Shown piece after piece: positions 34,566 to 47,748 of a stretch of 64,000 nt of DNA. The position numbers and the translations under genes are program-made. Origin of the DNA: Solen grandis (Eukaryota > Mollusca > Bivalvia > Adapedonta > Solenidae); assembly GCA_021229015.1 (NCBI GenBank), contig CM037777.1:56809957-56873956 (forward strand). Reading direction: 5' to 3'. The notes beneath the pieces were generated by a model that was not told where the DNA came from, made no database searches, and was given only the letters and a program-made list of their open reading frames with translations. The first letter of the stretch is position 1. Every line of letters begins with the position of its first letter.

Positions 34566-36643
34566 ATATACAGTCGCATTTTTTAACCAATGTTGATAGA
34601 AGCATAATCACATGAAAACGTGAGACGAGGTTTCCAGTTGAGAGGGCTGGTCACATGAAGTAAACAACAAAATCGAATGACCAGTACTTGAATCCGGCTG
34701 CTGTCGTATAAAACGTTGCTAAAATTGTGGCCCAATTCCATATTGATTTCAATTTTGAATAAAATAAAACTATGTCCATTTTAGAAATATACCTTATTGT
34801 ATAGATTTGATTAACACCACCAATAAACGGGGTATACTGAAATATAGGTGACTCTTCTGGGAGACCTTTGCAATATTTACGCGTTTCTCGTTTGGATAGA
34901 GTATTTGGAGTACCGCCACGCTCTTGGTAAAAGACTGAGATTATTTATGAAAGATAAGACTGATCATACACTATGTAATATAACATTTTGGTTAAAAAAT
35001 ATCATCTTCATGTCTGCATAGAAATCGATCTTTTAGAATCATGTAATATCTCGATTTATTACACGGGCAGTCATAAACAACTATTTTCACGATAGTGTTT
35101 TTTATCCCCGTTTTTATATTTCCTCTGATTTATTTTCCTTCATACCTTAATTCCTGGATACATGTTCTAGAAGGCGTGAGGACTATATTAAGAACGATTT
35201 TCATGGGGATTTATATTTATGGACGAAACTTAGTTTTCCGAGGAAATTAATGATTTTTTTGTATAAGATTTTACGTATTTTTTATTTGACGTTATTTGTT
35301 ATTCATTTAAAGTTTGGTCGGTCAACGTGACGTCATCTAAAACACAATCAGCATACAACAAAATTTAGAAAATGATTACATCTTATCTCTTATGCTGTGA
35401 GATATGATTGATCATCATGGTATTCCATAGCCCTTTCCCCAAAAAAAATCATAGTATAAAAACATGTATAATACGTGCTTTAAAATTATGTAAAAAAAAC
35501 AATTGACGTTAAATTAAAGAGTGACGCCGCCAATATGATTGATAATGCCAATGGGAAAGTTTACAGGAGGACAACTACTTTATTTTTTCATTCGTTAATC
35601 GTAATCACATGTGAAAAAAAAATGCAAATTTGCAAATAACATTTTTTCTCCATATCATATCATCAAGCTAAAGGCCCCATTGTTAAACACTGGCAGCAGG
35701 GCCTTTATTTAAATTATATTTTTATATAAAATAATATCTATACTGTATATACATATAAATTAATTGATAAATTACTAGATAAATGAATTGATTTATAGAC
35801 ATATATATTAACGAAATGATGGATTAATCATAAGTAATTTTTAGATAGTAGATTAATTAATTAACTAATTTATTATTATTTTTATTTGTTTTGAATTTTC
35901 ATTAAAAACTGAAACTTTAAATATTACTAGACTTCATTTGCCAGTTACGTAAACGGACTTATATGCTTAAGTAGATAGGCAATATCAACTTGCAAAATAT
36001 CTCATAATACATAGTGTTATTCCGTTTACTACATTCCATGTGAATGCAAAAATCATTGTTTGCAATAAACAAAGACTTAACCTTTGATAATTACAATAAG
36101 ATTTGACAATGAAAATATAATGAAAATTCAATGACAGTATCTTCACATATTATTGCTGCAAAGAACAATCTCACAGTAATGCAAAAAATTACGTATTTAA
36201 TTTTTTAATAAAAAGCTAACCCAAATCCATAAAGAAGAGAATTCCCAAGACCTAATTGCTTTATAAATTGATTAAACTTGGTATTAAGCTACGTTATATT
36301 TGTTTGCCTTGGTTTTGCATTGAACGAGGGAAACATACTAAATGTAGATTTTAATTATTGCGGTGATCTGCGACCGCGGTTCATACCCAAGACGCCTCTT
36401 TTACACTACGGGGCGGTGTCTCTAAACTCTCCATTTCCGAGACACATGCTCAGATTTCACCAACAATACTTAGTGCCAAATTATACTTGAATTCTTAAAT
36501 TACCGCCATGATGCCGATTTGTTGGATTTTTTATGAACGTGACTAAGTTGAAGTTTTCACCATTATAATATGCAATATTTGCTAAGAAATGAAATATATG
36601 GGCATCTTAATATTATTAAACAAAAATGATGAAATTTGCCTTT
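34566..36643. other. Unassigned AT-rich stretch
   Basis: No convincing gene. A 70-residue open frame beginning at a TTG (36,278) has a hydrophobic start, but it overlaps a tRNA-like GCGACCGCGGTTCATACCC segment at about 36,370 and is probably repeat-derived. Confidence 0.4.
35670..35706. other. Small hairpin
   Basis: AAAGGCCC and GGGCCTTT form a perfect 8-bp inverted repeat around a 21-base loop. The right arm passes into T-rich sequence. No associated gene is seen, so a terminator role is not supported. Confidence 0.4.
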
Positions 36644-36834
36644 AAGGCAATCTATCCATCATTAAATTGTGATCATGGTACATGAAGTGTTTATGGAATA
36701 TTTATAGTAAATGAAAGCCTTTATAGACTTTGAGCAAAAGAGCCTAAAATACCAATGATACTTGCATCTGCAGAAAAGGTTTTTTTAGGCATTTGAAGGA
36801 CTTTGATTATAATTTGATGATAGAATGATTACCT
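36644..36834 (+). mobile_element. MITE family M1, copy 3
   Basis: Begins AAGGCAATCTATCCATCATT, contains AGACTTTGAGCAAAAGAGCC and TTTAGGCATTTGAAGGA, and ends GAATGATTACCT. Very similar in layout to copy 1. Confidence 0.65.
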
Positions 36835-38093
36835 GAATTCTTAAAGCATTACGTAACGCTAAGTATGTTCGGTGAAATTCAAGCCAGTCCTAGTATTACC
36901 AAAGATATAAATTTTGCCCGAAACATTGGTATGGTATCGTCACCTTGATTGCAAAATTACTTTAATACATGTAAAAACATTTTATGTTGTGGAATTTGAG
37001 CAATATTATGGATTCCTTTTTAACTTTTTTTTTAATCTGACAAAAGTACAGATCTTCTTATTTGTACATAAAGCGTAGCATAGCAAAGTGGTTATAATCG
37101 GGTTGGTCTTTTATATAATTTTTAATATGCTAAAACCATTTAAAGCAGCTCGTTCACAGATGATCGGTGGATTTTTTTTTTTGTCTATCCTCTCTCGTTT
37201 GTGTTGAAGTCTTTGTTTCCTGACAAATAAACTCGGCAAGTGTATGTCACATTACAACGGAAAAAGTTGTTTTTTTCGTTAACACAATTTCGGGGAAATC
37301 AGTTAATTATAGAACACTGTAACCCAGAAGCGGATGCTTGCTGTACCACTTGACACATTCTGCAAAATGTGACACGCTACAGATCGGGGTAGCAAATTTG
37401 TAAGTTCAGTCTGTGAAGTGGATCTGGTGCTACTGCCTGTGGTGGAGAAGTTTACAATCACGGAGGATTGCAATAGTTGGCCATGTATCTATAGATAGGT
37501 AAGTAAAGACGCAATACACACAAATAGTTAAAATAATCAGACCATATGTGAACGAGCTGCTTTAAAAAGACGTCCAAAAACTCTGGACCGTCACGTGCGC
37601 AGCGTTCAAACTATCCAATAAAGAATGTTCAATAACGGACATAATGAGAGACCAACTGCGAGGACGCGAGCATAAAATGTGACACATTTAATTCATGATT
37701 TTCTTCCTCAATTTAAGTTCAATTTTCTTAATCAAAATGCTATTTAAAAGAGCAAGGAAAAATGTTAAATTTCATGCGTCTCATGCGTGGGCAATGACAC
37801 GATTCGTAGTTTTTGAATAAGATTGAGTTTCTTCTCAAAATAATTTTCATATTTTGATTCTGTTACTTGACATAAAAACTGCAAAATTTTATGAAAAAGT
37901 ATTCGGTTTCAGGCATTGTTTTAACCTCATTGACAAAAATCAGATTGATTTCAAATTAAATCAATTATAATTTCAAGGATGACAGTAATGAGTCCAGATG
38001 ATGACTTGTTTCAACAGCTGCTCAATAATTGGACTTCAAAACCTTTAAATATATTTCATATGATATGAGTTTGTTTCTTCCTCATGTATCGTT
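36835..38093. other. Unassigned stretch
   Basis: I see no exon or repeat that I can name. It contains a few GC-richer patches, for example near 37,330-37,480. Confidence 0.4.
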
Positions 38094-38357
38094 AGTCCCC
38101 TACCGGTGTTTAAACAGATGGGGACTATAGGTTTGCCCTCCGTCTGTCTGTGCGTCTGTCTGTGCGTCCGTATGTCCGCCCGGATGTCCAGAAATCTGGA
38201 TCCCGCGATAACTTAAAACCTATTTAAGATAATATTATGAAAGTTGGTATACAAATAAATTACAGTATGGAGATTCTGCACGTCACTTTTTTTTTCTTGG
38301 ACCAAAATTCTTTTGCTTTTGTAACGGAAAAATCACGCACCCCACCGGTAGGGGACT
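38094..38357. mobile_element. MITE with AGTCCCCTACCGGTG ends
   Basis: The left end AGTCCCCTACCGGTG (38,094-38,108) and right end CACCGGTAGGGGACT (38,343-38,357) are perfect 15-bp inverted repeats enclosing 264 bp. Inside the left end is a CCGTCTGTCTGTGCGTCTGT-type tract. There is no coding sequence. This is a non-autonomous DNA transposon of a kind I know to be common in marine invertebrates. Confidence 0.85.
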
Positions 38358-38383
38358 CTTGTGTTGCGTTCAACACCAGGTAC

Positions 38384-38560
38384 TTGTTTGTATGTTGGAT
38401 TTAACGTCCCACCGACAGAGTTTCAGTCATTTAGAGACTAAGTCCACTCGAAACATAGTACCGCTACATTGCAGTATCACGCCGTAGACATGTGACACGA
38501 TACTACACTCATAACAGGATTCTTGCATACATGCTGAATTACAGGCAGGGAACTACATGA
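38384..38560 (-). repeat. SINE family F1, 3' part
   Basis: Minus orientation, with AACGTCCCACCGACAGAGTT, CAGTATCACGCCGTAGACAT and GATACTACACTCATAACAGG. The tRNA-like head is missing. It lies 26 bp from the MITE end. Confidence 0.75.
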
Positions 38561-38993
38561 CTGTATTCTTATCAATTTAAAAAAATGATTTCATTATTTT
38601 CGAAGGTATATTCTGAAGTAATTACAGGTCAAATTGTCAAAACAATAAAACAATTCTTATACTGTATTCTTTTGATTATATTTTCATAATTATTATACAT
38701 ACTTTTTTTTGGTGGGGGTATCATTATTATAATTATCAATGTTTTTTCTTAGTTATTATCACCATTACCAATAATGTCATTATCGATTTTGTTCAAAATA
38801 CTTGAACGCCAATGATTCAAGGGTTTTTAATTTGATTTACGTAATGCAGTAAATCCCGTCTTTCAAACCCAAGGGAACAAGAGAAAACGACAGCTTGATT
38901 GAAAGCTTTAATGTTGTTAACCCATCACCTAATGAATATTCATGGAATGGGGGCTTTTGAAGTGACGTTCATATAACATAATCTCAAATGTTT

Positions 38994-39336
38994 GTTAGTT
39001 AGTTAGTTAGTTTGTTTGTTTGTTTGTTTGTTGGATTAAACGTCCCACCGACAGTATTTCAGTCATTTGGAGACGATGTTTACTTGGGACTAATATAATG
39101 CTGTCACACTGCAGTATTACGCCTTAGACATGTGGCATGATATCACACCCAGTGACATTGTCCTGACATTGAACCAACCAGTTCTGGAACTACCATTATA
39201 TGCTGAGCGCCAAGCGAGGGAGCTATACCAGTACCTTGATTTTTACGATTTTGGTATATCGCGACCGGGGATCGAACACACGACCTCCCAATTCCAGGGC
39301 AGACTCTCTAACCACTCGGCCACCGGGATGGGTCAG
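38994..39336 (-). repeat. Full-length SINE family F1 (reference copy)
   Basis: On the minus strand the head reads CCCGGTGGCCGAGTGGTTAG with B box TGTGTTCGATCCCCGG, like a tRNA. The body follows, with CAGTGTGACAGCATTATATT and a tail GACTGAAATACTGTCGGTGG. It ends GGACGTTTAATCCAACAAAC and a (GTTT/GTTA) repeat at 38,994-39,033. About 340 bp long, this is the best copy in the window. The several open frames across it on both strands are not genes. The layout is that of a tRNA-headed SINE with a LINE-derived tail. Confidence 0.88.
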
Positions 39337-40330
39337 TTTCAAATGTAATATTTTTAAAATATTGCAACACGGAAAATTAGGTGTATCTATGTAACAATTA
39401 AACATTATTCATATGTCTTTTATTCAGTCATGTTCAATTTTATTTTGAAATATATAGCTGTTTTTAATATTTGATCAAAATTAAAATCAAAATCACATTA
39501 TTAAGTTATTTCTTACTTACCATCAAATACAAACGTAACAATTACAAAATGCACATTATATAAAACGTATAAATACTGATTATTGTTGTAGTGTCAAATT
39601 AGTTTTTAAACATGATTCTGGACATTATATTTGTTTTTTACACAATTTCAACGTATTACACTAAGTCTTTATTTTTAAAAAGAAACGGAAAAGAAACGTT
39701 TCACAATACGGCTTATTAAACTGGTTATGATATTTTGATATCTTTTGCATAACAGTTTAAAGCTCTGTAATTTTTATAAGGACTTTTGTATGACTATGCA
39801 CTATGTGTATTATTCTCATATATTGAAGATGTTAAATGGTCTCTCCCGGTGAACTTTCAAAATTACGCTCCCATGAGAACTTGCGAGAATTTACATATGT
39901 AAAAATGAAGATATATGCCATTCCTCAAGCAATGTCTTCCTCCACCTGTAATTAGCTGGACGTCGCTATATGACTGAAATACTGTCGAAGCGACGGTAAA
40001 CTCAAACAGTCAAGTCAAGTTTCAAGCAATGAAGATAAGTTATTCACTAAACCAATATGTGACGTTTTTTCTGATATATATATTCCATCGATTGTCAGAG
40101 AATCTGAAGAAGCGCATTCACGATACTATTCACAAATATTTCATCTATTACACAGTGTTAAGAAAAGATAGTTCAAGTTTGTTTTTGTTTTGTCTTTTAT
40201 TATTTCGGGGGTTTAGCTTTATATAGCTGCGATAGAGAGAATCGAAAGTCAATATGAGTAAAGAAAGGTTGTCTTCCCGATATACGCGAATGCCAGAGAA
40301 AATCAGGGGTTTATCTTTACAGATTAGTAG
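39337..40330. other. Unassigned stretch with one tail fragment
   Basis: No convincing gene. It includes the LINE/SINE tail at 39,933-40,010. An open frame at 40,029-40,226 is AT-driven. Confidence 0.4.
39933..40010 (+). repeat. LINE/SINE 3'-tail fragment
   Basis: CTCCACCTGTAATTAGCTGG, then CGTCGCTATATGACTGAAAT and ACTGTCGAAGCGACGGTAAA. Tails of this type mark the 3' ends of invertebrate non-LTR elements and their SINE partners. Confidence 0.55.
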
Positions 40331-40780
40331 TTTAGGACAATTTTAGACACTTCTGATTTATTCAAGATTTTCTTCAAAGGGAGTACGTCGAGTCATAACT
40401 ATATTGGAAAAGGCACAGTCTATTCTCAAAACCATTTTGTACGTTATAGCGCAGAACAATGCCAAACAACCGGAAGTTATATTGATTCTCACTGTGTGGG
40501 GAAACTGCCTTGGAACCCGTCTAAAGAACTGAGAAGAAAATTGAATAGAACACATTTTGACCACGATAATCTGTCTGTGTGTAAATGGAAATTTAACATT
40601 ACTCTGCACTACGCCTGTGATCAAATTATTTGTGAGCTTCTAGCGGCTTCGGTACTCGGATTAGGAACTATACAGACATCAGAAAATGGTGGAAGGCTCA
40701 CAATTAAGGCTGAAATGCGTGAAGAGACGAGAATGCTTTTAGTTTTCTTAAGATACATCAAATTGTGGCTAGAGCTATGA
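40331..40780 (+). other. 149-codon stop-free frame of unknown meaning
   Basis: The frame is open from just after a TAG to the TGA at 40,778. It passes through SAEQCQTTGSYIDSHCVGKL, PWNPSKELRRKLNRTHFDHD and WKFNITLHYACDQIICELL. There is no ATG in its first 115 codons, so it would have to be an internal exon or a remnant. Its length is unusual for AT-rich DNA, where stops are frequent. An opposite-strand frame at 40,358-40,624 is also open, which weakens the coding case. I do not recognise the peptide in either direction. No good flanking splice pair is apparent. Confidence 0.25.
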
Positions 40781-42316
40781 CGAACATAATAAGTAAACTA
40801 TCAATTATTCGAAATACGTCTCATTTGTTGACACTGCATAAGTGAGGACATTTCTGAGATAGACGTTCTCCATGATGGGGAAAACTGTGCTATTTTGGTG
40901 TAGATAGCAAACCGCTGTGGATTCCTTCCGACGGTTGAGAATTTTGATAGGATAAAATGGAGTGTAATTCACGCATAGTTTCCCTCCTGTTTCTTTGTTT
41001 ACAATTTGTCAATATGCAAGGATCCCGTGGTCCGCTGAAAATAGGTAAGTGTCGAAATGAGTACTTCTTCGAGTGTTTTAAAATAAAACGAATTTTACAC
41101 AAACACTCAAATATTATATTATGATGCATGTTTCATTATCATATTTCATCATGTTGCATGCAATTTGGATATGATATCACTTTTTTTTTGCAATTAGTGT
41201 ATCGAGAAAAATATTAATATGACAATAGTTTTCACAGAGTGTAAGTACAGGGTATAAGTAGACACAAAATTTAAATATTATGCAACAATGCAAATTATTA
41301 CATAATATGTTTGTTCTCACATGCTACGTTGGTGCATTTTGCATAAGCGTTCCAAAACAGATTGCATATGTAGTATTTAATACTTTTAAATATAAAGTCA
41401 AAACAATATGCTATTCAAAAAGAACCCCAAAGCAATGGCGTTTGATAAACATATTCAGTGTATACATACAATAAACAAGAAGCAAAATGTATATCGCATT
41501 GTATACTTTTAACAAAACTTTTATGAGACAATTTATAAGAATTATATGCTAAAACAGGTTTTATTTTTGTATCATATTTTTAATCATTTTCACCTGTAGT
41601 CGGTAGTACATATATACAATATATTATTTATATAATGATATAAAATATAAATATATAGACTATTACTTTCTTCCATGTACATGTATATATGTATAACTTG
41701 ATATGGTTTCAAACATTCTATAGTCACGTGATGCCAGTACAATACATTTCAGATAACTCCCGCGTATGACCATTTTAGAAATAGTAAGTGCAATACATGA
41801 GTTCATACACATTTATTCAAGTGAAATTATGGTTAAAGAGTTATGTGAAAACAATCGGTCAAAATACAAATGAAATATATATTTTATATAGCGAGAGTCT
41901 AGGAGACCCAGGCCGGGCATCAACACTCGTCTATACCGCATGTTTATACTGTATTGATTTACATAGAAAGTTAAGTGTATATATTCTGTTCTATTCTGTA
42001 GTATGCTTATTACAATAACATTATCATGCAGGTTTGACGGGATCTACATAGCGACAATTGGAAAGCAGTTTGGCTGACAATAAGATATTTTCAAGCGGCA
42101 GACATTAGCTTTTCTAATTTATTTCTATTGAACTGTTTGACATCTCCTCAGTTATCATTCACGAAATACTATGCACTATTGTGCAATATTATGTTTACAA
42201 GCAAAAGATGTATGTAGACGTGGCTGAGAGTACCTGTAGAGAAAAGGCAACGTGTTCGTTTCTTTAAAAAAACTACGCAAGCGTCTATGACTTATAAAAT
42301 GATCTTGACATGTCAC
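40781..42316. other. Unassigned stretch
   Basis: AT-rich, with short open frames only. A good donor context (AAAATAGGTAAGTG) at 41,044 follows a short ATG frame at 41,013, but nothing further supports an exon. Confidence 0.4.
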
Positions 42317-42470
42317 TGTTGACACCGTTTCTGGGCTGAATACACGCCTGTTGACACCGTGTCTGGGTAAATACACGCTGCTGACACAGTTTTTGGGGTA
42401 AATGCATACATGTTGTCATTTTATGGGGGAAATTTAATGCGTGTTGACACTGTTTATGGGTTAAATACTA
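42317..42470 (+). repeat. 32-bp minisatellite, five units
   Basis: Units start with TGTTGACAC-like sequence at 42,317, 42,349, 42,379, 42,411 and 42,442, a period of 30-32 bp. Each has a TNTGGGNTAAATACACGC-like second half. The units degrade from left to right. Confidence 0.8.
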
Positions 42471-43394
42471 TTTCGATTATAATTCATTAAAGAAGGGCCC
42501 TTTGAAGGCTAAAATAGCATAGTGATCGAAAAAATCATACTTATATAACATTTATAACGATATGGGCGACATCCTTTGAGCTTCATTCCTGTCTAGGTTT
42601 TCTTAGATGACAAAAGTTTGAAATTGACTTGTCTGTATTTGATTAAAAAAACACTTAATATAATGTTACTTATTTTCGCTCGACAAATTAATATACATGC
42701 GAATCAAATCAATAGACCGTTGAACTATACAGCAAGCAATTCATTGATACAGACGGTGCAAGTAATATAATCAATATTTGCTACTATCATAAACATTAGC
42801 AGGAGATACATCGTCCATACTGACCGCTTACTTGCTCATGTTACAGAAATGAATCGCCCGCGGAAAGAGATGGCACTTAACATTGTAACATACGTTTTAG
42901 GTAATAATGGGTCCTGTCCATGCTCTAATAACTATGATTACTGAAAATGATAATAAATGATGATAATGATGATGAAGATGATGACAGTGTAATAATTCCT
43001 GTCCAAGCATTATCATAACTATTGACTATGATGAAAAAAGTAATGATGATATCATACAATTTTTAAGTTCATGAAAAAAGTATCATGACTTGTATCGAAA
43101 AAAGATTTATTTTCCAAGGCAACAAAAAAAAAGGGGGGGGGATATATATATCAGACATATGTAACACTTGTTTTCAATTCAGCTATAGAAGTTATGTAAG
43201 CATAAATATCCAGCCGCTGCTTTTAAAAGATATCTACAAAGATGTACATATTGATTACCATTATCACGTTGACACGAAGGTATATAACTTTAAGACTTTT
43301 TGGCGTTTCCTGAACTACCAGCTGGCCTCAGCCTCAAGTCTTCAGGGCCTCTGCTCATCATTTCTGTAAGTCTGTATCTTTGTTTGCTTGCAAG

Positions 43395-43685
43395 GGATAT
43401 TGTCTTACCGACATTGTTTCCCAGTAATTTCGGGGACTCTTTGTCTACTTGAGACAGATATTCGAGAAGTTATGTCTCAGTGCGATTTATAGACAAGTGA
43501 CATGATAACATATACAATGTCATATTATCTTAAGGACGAGTATCGCATTTTTGTGCTTAGCGCAAAGCAGGGGATATATGTCTGTACCACTTAAGGACTT
43601 TGGTTAATCTCAATGGATGATTGAACCAGTGTTATCACGGTTCAGGGGCGAACGCTCTAACCTTTCGGCAATCGAAACCGGTTTT
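43395..43685 (-). repeat. Diverged SINE family F1
   Basis: Minus orientation, with CTTTGTCTACTTGAGACAG, AGACAAGTGACATGATAAC and a head end CTAACCTTTCGGCAATCG with B-box remnant GAACCAGTG. The ends and length match the reference copy. Confidence 0.6.
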
Positions 43686-43976
43686 ATTTGTTTTAATATC
43701 GGTATTTAAAATGTTTTATTAATAATTTACTATTTGTAAAATTTGAGTGACTAAATTGGCAATAAGTGAACACGTACAGGGATTATGGATATCATTGACC
43801 TTCCTTCTGTACGTAAGATAATCACTGATTAGTTCATAGATACAGTAAATCATCTCACCGACTACTTAATTTAGCTTGTCTTGCATATGGTCCTAAAACA
43901 TAGACTAAAAATATTGATGATTTAGTACCCTGGCCTCCGGCTGTCTGATCCGCGTTTCCGATTTATCCTTGTCTGC

Positions 43977-44003
43977 CTGTCTGTCTGTCTGTCTGTCTGT
44001 CTG
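43977..44003. repeat. TGTC microsatellite
   Basis: Tandem CTGT units. Confidence 0.9.
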
Positions 44004-46431
44004 TTCGTAATTCATCTTTGTGTTGTTATAGAAATCTTCATTGCAAAATTCTTATGATAATTGATCATTTTGGCTCGAATTTATTTCATTACTGGGTTGC
44101 TGATCACGCATCGATCTAAACCCCCATTGTTTACCTATTATCGTATATTGCATAACGCCAGATCGAATTATGTACACGCTGTCGGAAACTCAATAGAGAA
44201 ACGATTGGGTAGTTTGAAAATGCACTTCAGATATACACAAGAAAACTTTTGACGCAAGCGCCAAAGAATCGGGTCGAAGGGCTATTTTTGTTGGTATGTA
44301 ACATCTGTTTCGCTGCCCTTCTGGTACTTGCTTCTTCACTTAACGCAGTAATACACTGGGAACCGGCATGTAAAAAAGATTGCATTTATTGGTGAGATGG
44401 TTCCTATAAATGACGTTCTCACCTACTGGTTTTCGAAATGGCTGGTGAGGTTGATTTTAGCATAATTACAATAGGTCAAAATCGACGAACATAACTGTCA
44501 ATACAAAAAGTTTAAATAATAAAGTAGTGTACTCAGTTTCATAACCTGTGTTTCCATGCTCAAATGTTATTATAGTCAGCAGAAAAAGTGCAAGTATACA
44601 TGTACTTGATTTTGTGTAAATACAATATAAGACTCCGTAGTTAAAACCTAATACGTTAAACTAAACTTTGAATATCGGAAAAAATATAGGCATCTTTTAT
44701 AGTCATTATTCTAGACAATATCAAGAAAGGACGAAAGACATATCTCTATATAAATAGTAGTTTTTGTTTTTGTTTTTTTGTTGTTGTTTTTTAAATACAT
44801 CATGTACAGACAGGCACTGAGAAATGCACAACACTGTTCAGCAATTAAAAACCGCCGGTTCCTTCCGTTCCGGAATAATACTGCTTGAATTGCTAGACAA
44901 TGAAAACTGAAATCATAAGAGAGATCGGAGATAACTGGACGGTTTTACAATAAATATATGGATGACAACTAAATTAAGACTATAACAACTTAAACATTAA
45001 ATCAGATGTACCAAGAATATATTGATACCGGTTCTTATTAAAGTTATCTCCTAGCTAGACGTGCATGCGTCAACCATCAAATTTGTGTTATGACAAAAAG
45101 AACTAAAAACAATACACTTTTGAATGTTATAACATATTTCGACATAACTTGTTTAGATGAAATTGTTTTAACAATAATTGCTTAAAAAAAGGCGATGTAT
45201 CGCTTCAACATATGTATATCGATAAGGAATATTTACATGCATGTTTTCTTTTTTCTTTTTTTTTTCCTTCAGACCTATTACTCTTGTCCTCTTGACTCTG
45301 TGTCTAAAAACATTTTTAGAGCACACCTGAATGAACTGACGTTTATCTTTCGGTCATAAATAGCGATTTTGATATGAGAATCCATTTCAATATTCAAAGC
45401 AAGACGCTTAATTAAATGCATTTGTCAACGTCAAATAACCTGGTCACGTGACACATTTTGTGACAACTTATTTTGTATTTTGACGTCCAATTAGTGATAC
45501 CGCCATTGTCTTGAACGTATTCTGCCAGTGGTGTTTGTTTTTAGCTATCTGAAATGAGGCATCATTCATTAAAAGAATAATTCTATTTATTTAGCAGCGT
45601 ATCATTCGTTGTTAGAGGAAATTATAAGTCAAGTCATAAACACCGTATTTCTTTTTCCTTCTAAATCTCTTAATATTGAAAGAGACTCATTAATAATAAA
45701 TGTGATTTTTTTTTGGTCAATGTTTACTGCATGAATCAAATTAATGTGATATTAATGTACGTAATGCTTAAGAATCACTGATACCCAAACTACTCATACT
45801 TGCACACACAAACATATACATAAATACAAATAGATGTTGAATAATGAAGAGTGTTTCTCTTCTTCTTATATATGAACCATTTGACTTAACTGTTTCATTT
45901 TACCTCAATCTTTCATGGAAAGTGATAGTCAGTAATAGTTCATTTCTATCGGATGTCTTTGAGCTTACGCAAACTAAAATAATCAAATCGTTGTTTATCC
46001 TCATAATTATATCCCTTTATATATAGAACTTTCAAGTATATAAACAAAGGTCTTTAAGCGATAAAAAAATGAATATATTTTACTTCATCAAGAAAAAAGG
46101 GGAACGGTGCAATACACCATGGGGTCTTATAACATAGTCATGATACATTTCAAGGTAATGTTATGGTGTACGATCATATCGAATTGCATACTATAACTGA
46201 CATTATATAATGATCAATACATTTTAGGGCTAAACATTGTGTATAATTAGCTTAAAGTGCTGTGTCTGTGATGGGAAATTGCATTGTACAGACGTTTTTC
46301 CGTGATTCCCATCAAAATGATCATAAACTGTTCAATAGAGAAATATACAAAGTCATGGTAAACTGTGTAGTTTGATAAGAATTATGTGCAGAAAGGGAGA
46401 ACGGAGGAAGCAAAAATAAATGAAGTATGTC

Positions 46432-46485
46432 AACGACGACGATGATGATGATGATGCTGATGATGATGATGCTGATGATGATGAT
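46432..46485. repeat. GAT/GCT trinucleotide repeat
   Basis: GAT units broken by GCT and GAC units. It is not within an open coding context. Confidence 0.9.
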
Positions 46486-47149
46486 TCACGGTCTAAATCA
46501 GCATATGGTGTGGAAAAAAACACACAGCCGTTTAAATTATTAACATTTATAGAGTAAAAAAAGATGTTTTTAAGTTAAATTTTAAGAATATCCAATAGCA
46601 ATACTGTGATATAATAAATCAATGGTTTACTTCGATTACAGACAAACAACATATGGGCGTTTGTAAACTGATCTAGTCATGATTGAAAATTATTTACCAT
46701 ATCGATAGGTAAAGGAGGGGCTAAGATTATGCCAGACAAAAATAAGAAAACAAATGAAAAAAAAAATCATAGGCCTTCAAACTTGCTTTCTGAATATTGA
46801 TACATGTAATTATAAATTGATAATTATGTTGATGTCAGCTAACACATTTGATGAGATGGCAATCATACAATAAATAAAAATTCTGGTTACAGATGACTGG
46901 TAACATCACTTTTATTTTACAATAACCGTTTTAAGGTTGTTTGTTGTTGTTAATGTTGTTATTTTTGTTGCTGTTAATGTTCTTCTTGTTATTGTTTTTT
47001 TTTTCTAAATCCTTTGCCAAAGTCAATCCAATGCTTTCTTTGGTGTTCTTATTTTCATATTGCCTTTCTCTGTCGGGAAAGCACGGTATATCCAGATCTA
47101 AACCTTCGCGTCTATTCTCTGGGTGCATGAGGATTACAACAACACCATA

Positions 47150-47168
47150 TTAATAATAATAATAATAA
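47150..47168. repeat. AAT microsatellite
   Basis: Six AAT units next to a GTT-rich region. Confidence 0.85.
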
Positions 47169-47710
47169 CAAAAGGTGAACGGGACTTGAACGAGATTTCG
47201 CTGTTGCAGAGGCTTAACAGACGGACGATTTACAGTATCACTCATAAAAGAGATCTGTGATCTATTGAGAGAAATACATATTTGGCAACTGGCACAAGAA
47301 CAGCAGAAATGCCAATTTCATTTGAATGTTGATTACGATTTATTTTGTCCCTCTGTACTGTATATTGTACATGGTAAGGAACGGAATCTGACATGACTTG
47401 GTCGTAACTTTGCACATATGTAATCTACCATTATATTTTATGCACGGTTCGATCATTCTGATATTCAATTAACACATTGAATATAGATTCATCGCAAAAA
47501 AAAAAACTTGACGAAGTAATGACACCATATGTCAACAATTTGTACATTTTATGTCTGCTTCACTATCAGCTCCGTTTTGTTTTTTCAGCGATTTTGCTTG
47601 GATGATTCAAAACATCAAACAATTCACAACAAAAGCAATTACCCACAATCTGCGATGTAATTTGGATTAATCATAAGCAGCAAAATCTTAAACACCAACA
47701 ACAACCTACG

Positions 47711-47748
47711 CCCCCCCCCCCCCCCAAAAAAAAAAAAAAAAAAAAAAA
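47711..47748. repeat. Poly-C/poly-A tract
   Basis: Fifteen C followed by 23 A. The lengths may not be reliable. Confidence 0.9.

Noticed and set aside
39130..39405. Three overlapping open frames on both strands
   Set aside because: They lie entirely within the full-length F1 SINE, whose low stop density comes from the tRNA-like head and GC-richer body.
41013..41044. A short first exon (ATG to AAAATAG|GTAAGT)
   Set aside because: The donor is excellent, but an 11-codon exon with no partner exon or promoter signal cannot be supported.
46931..47153. Leu-rich and Asn-rich frames
   Set aside because: They are translations of GTT/AAC repeats.
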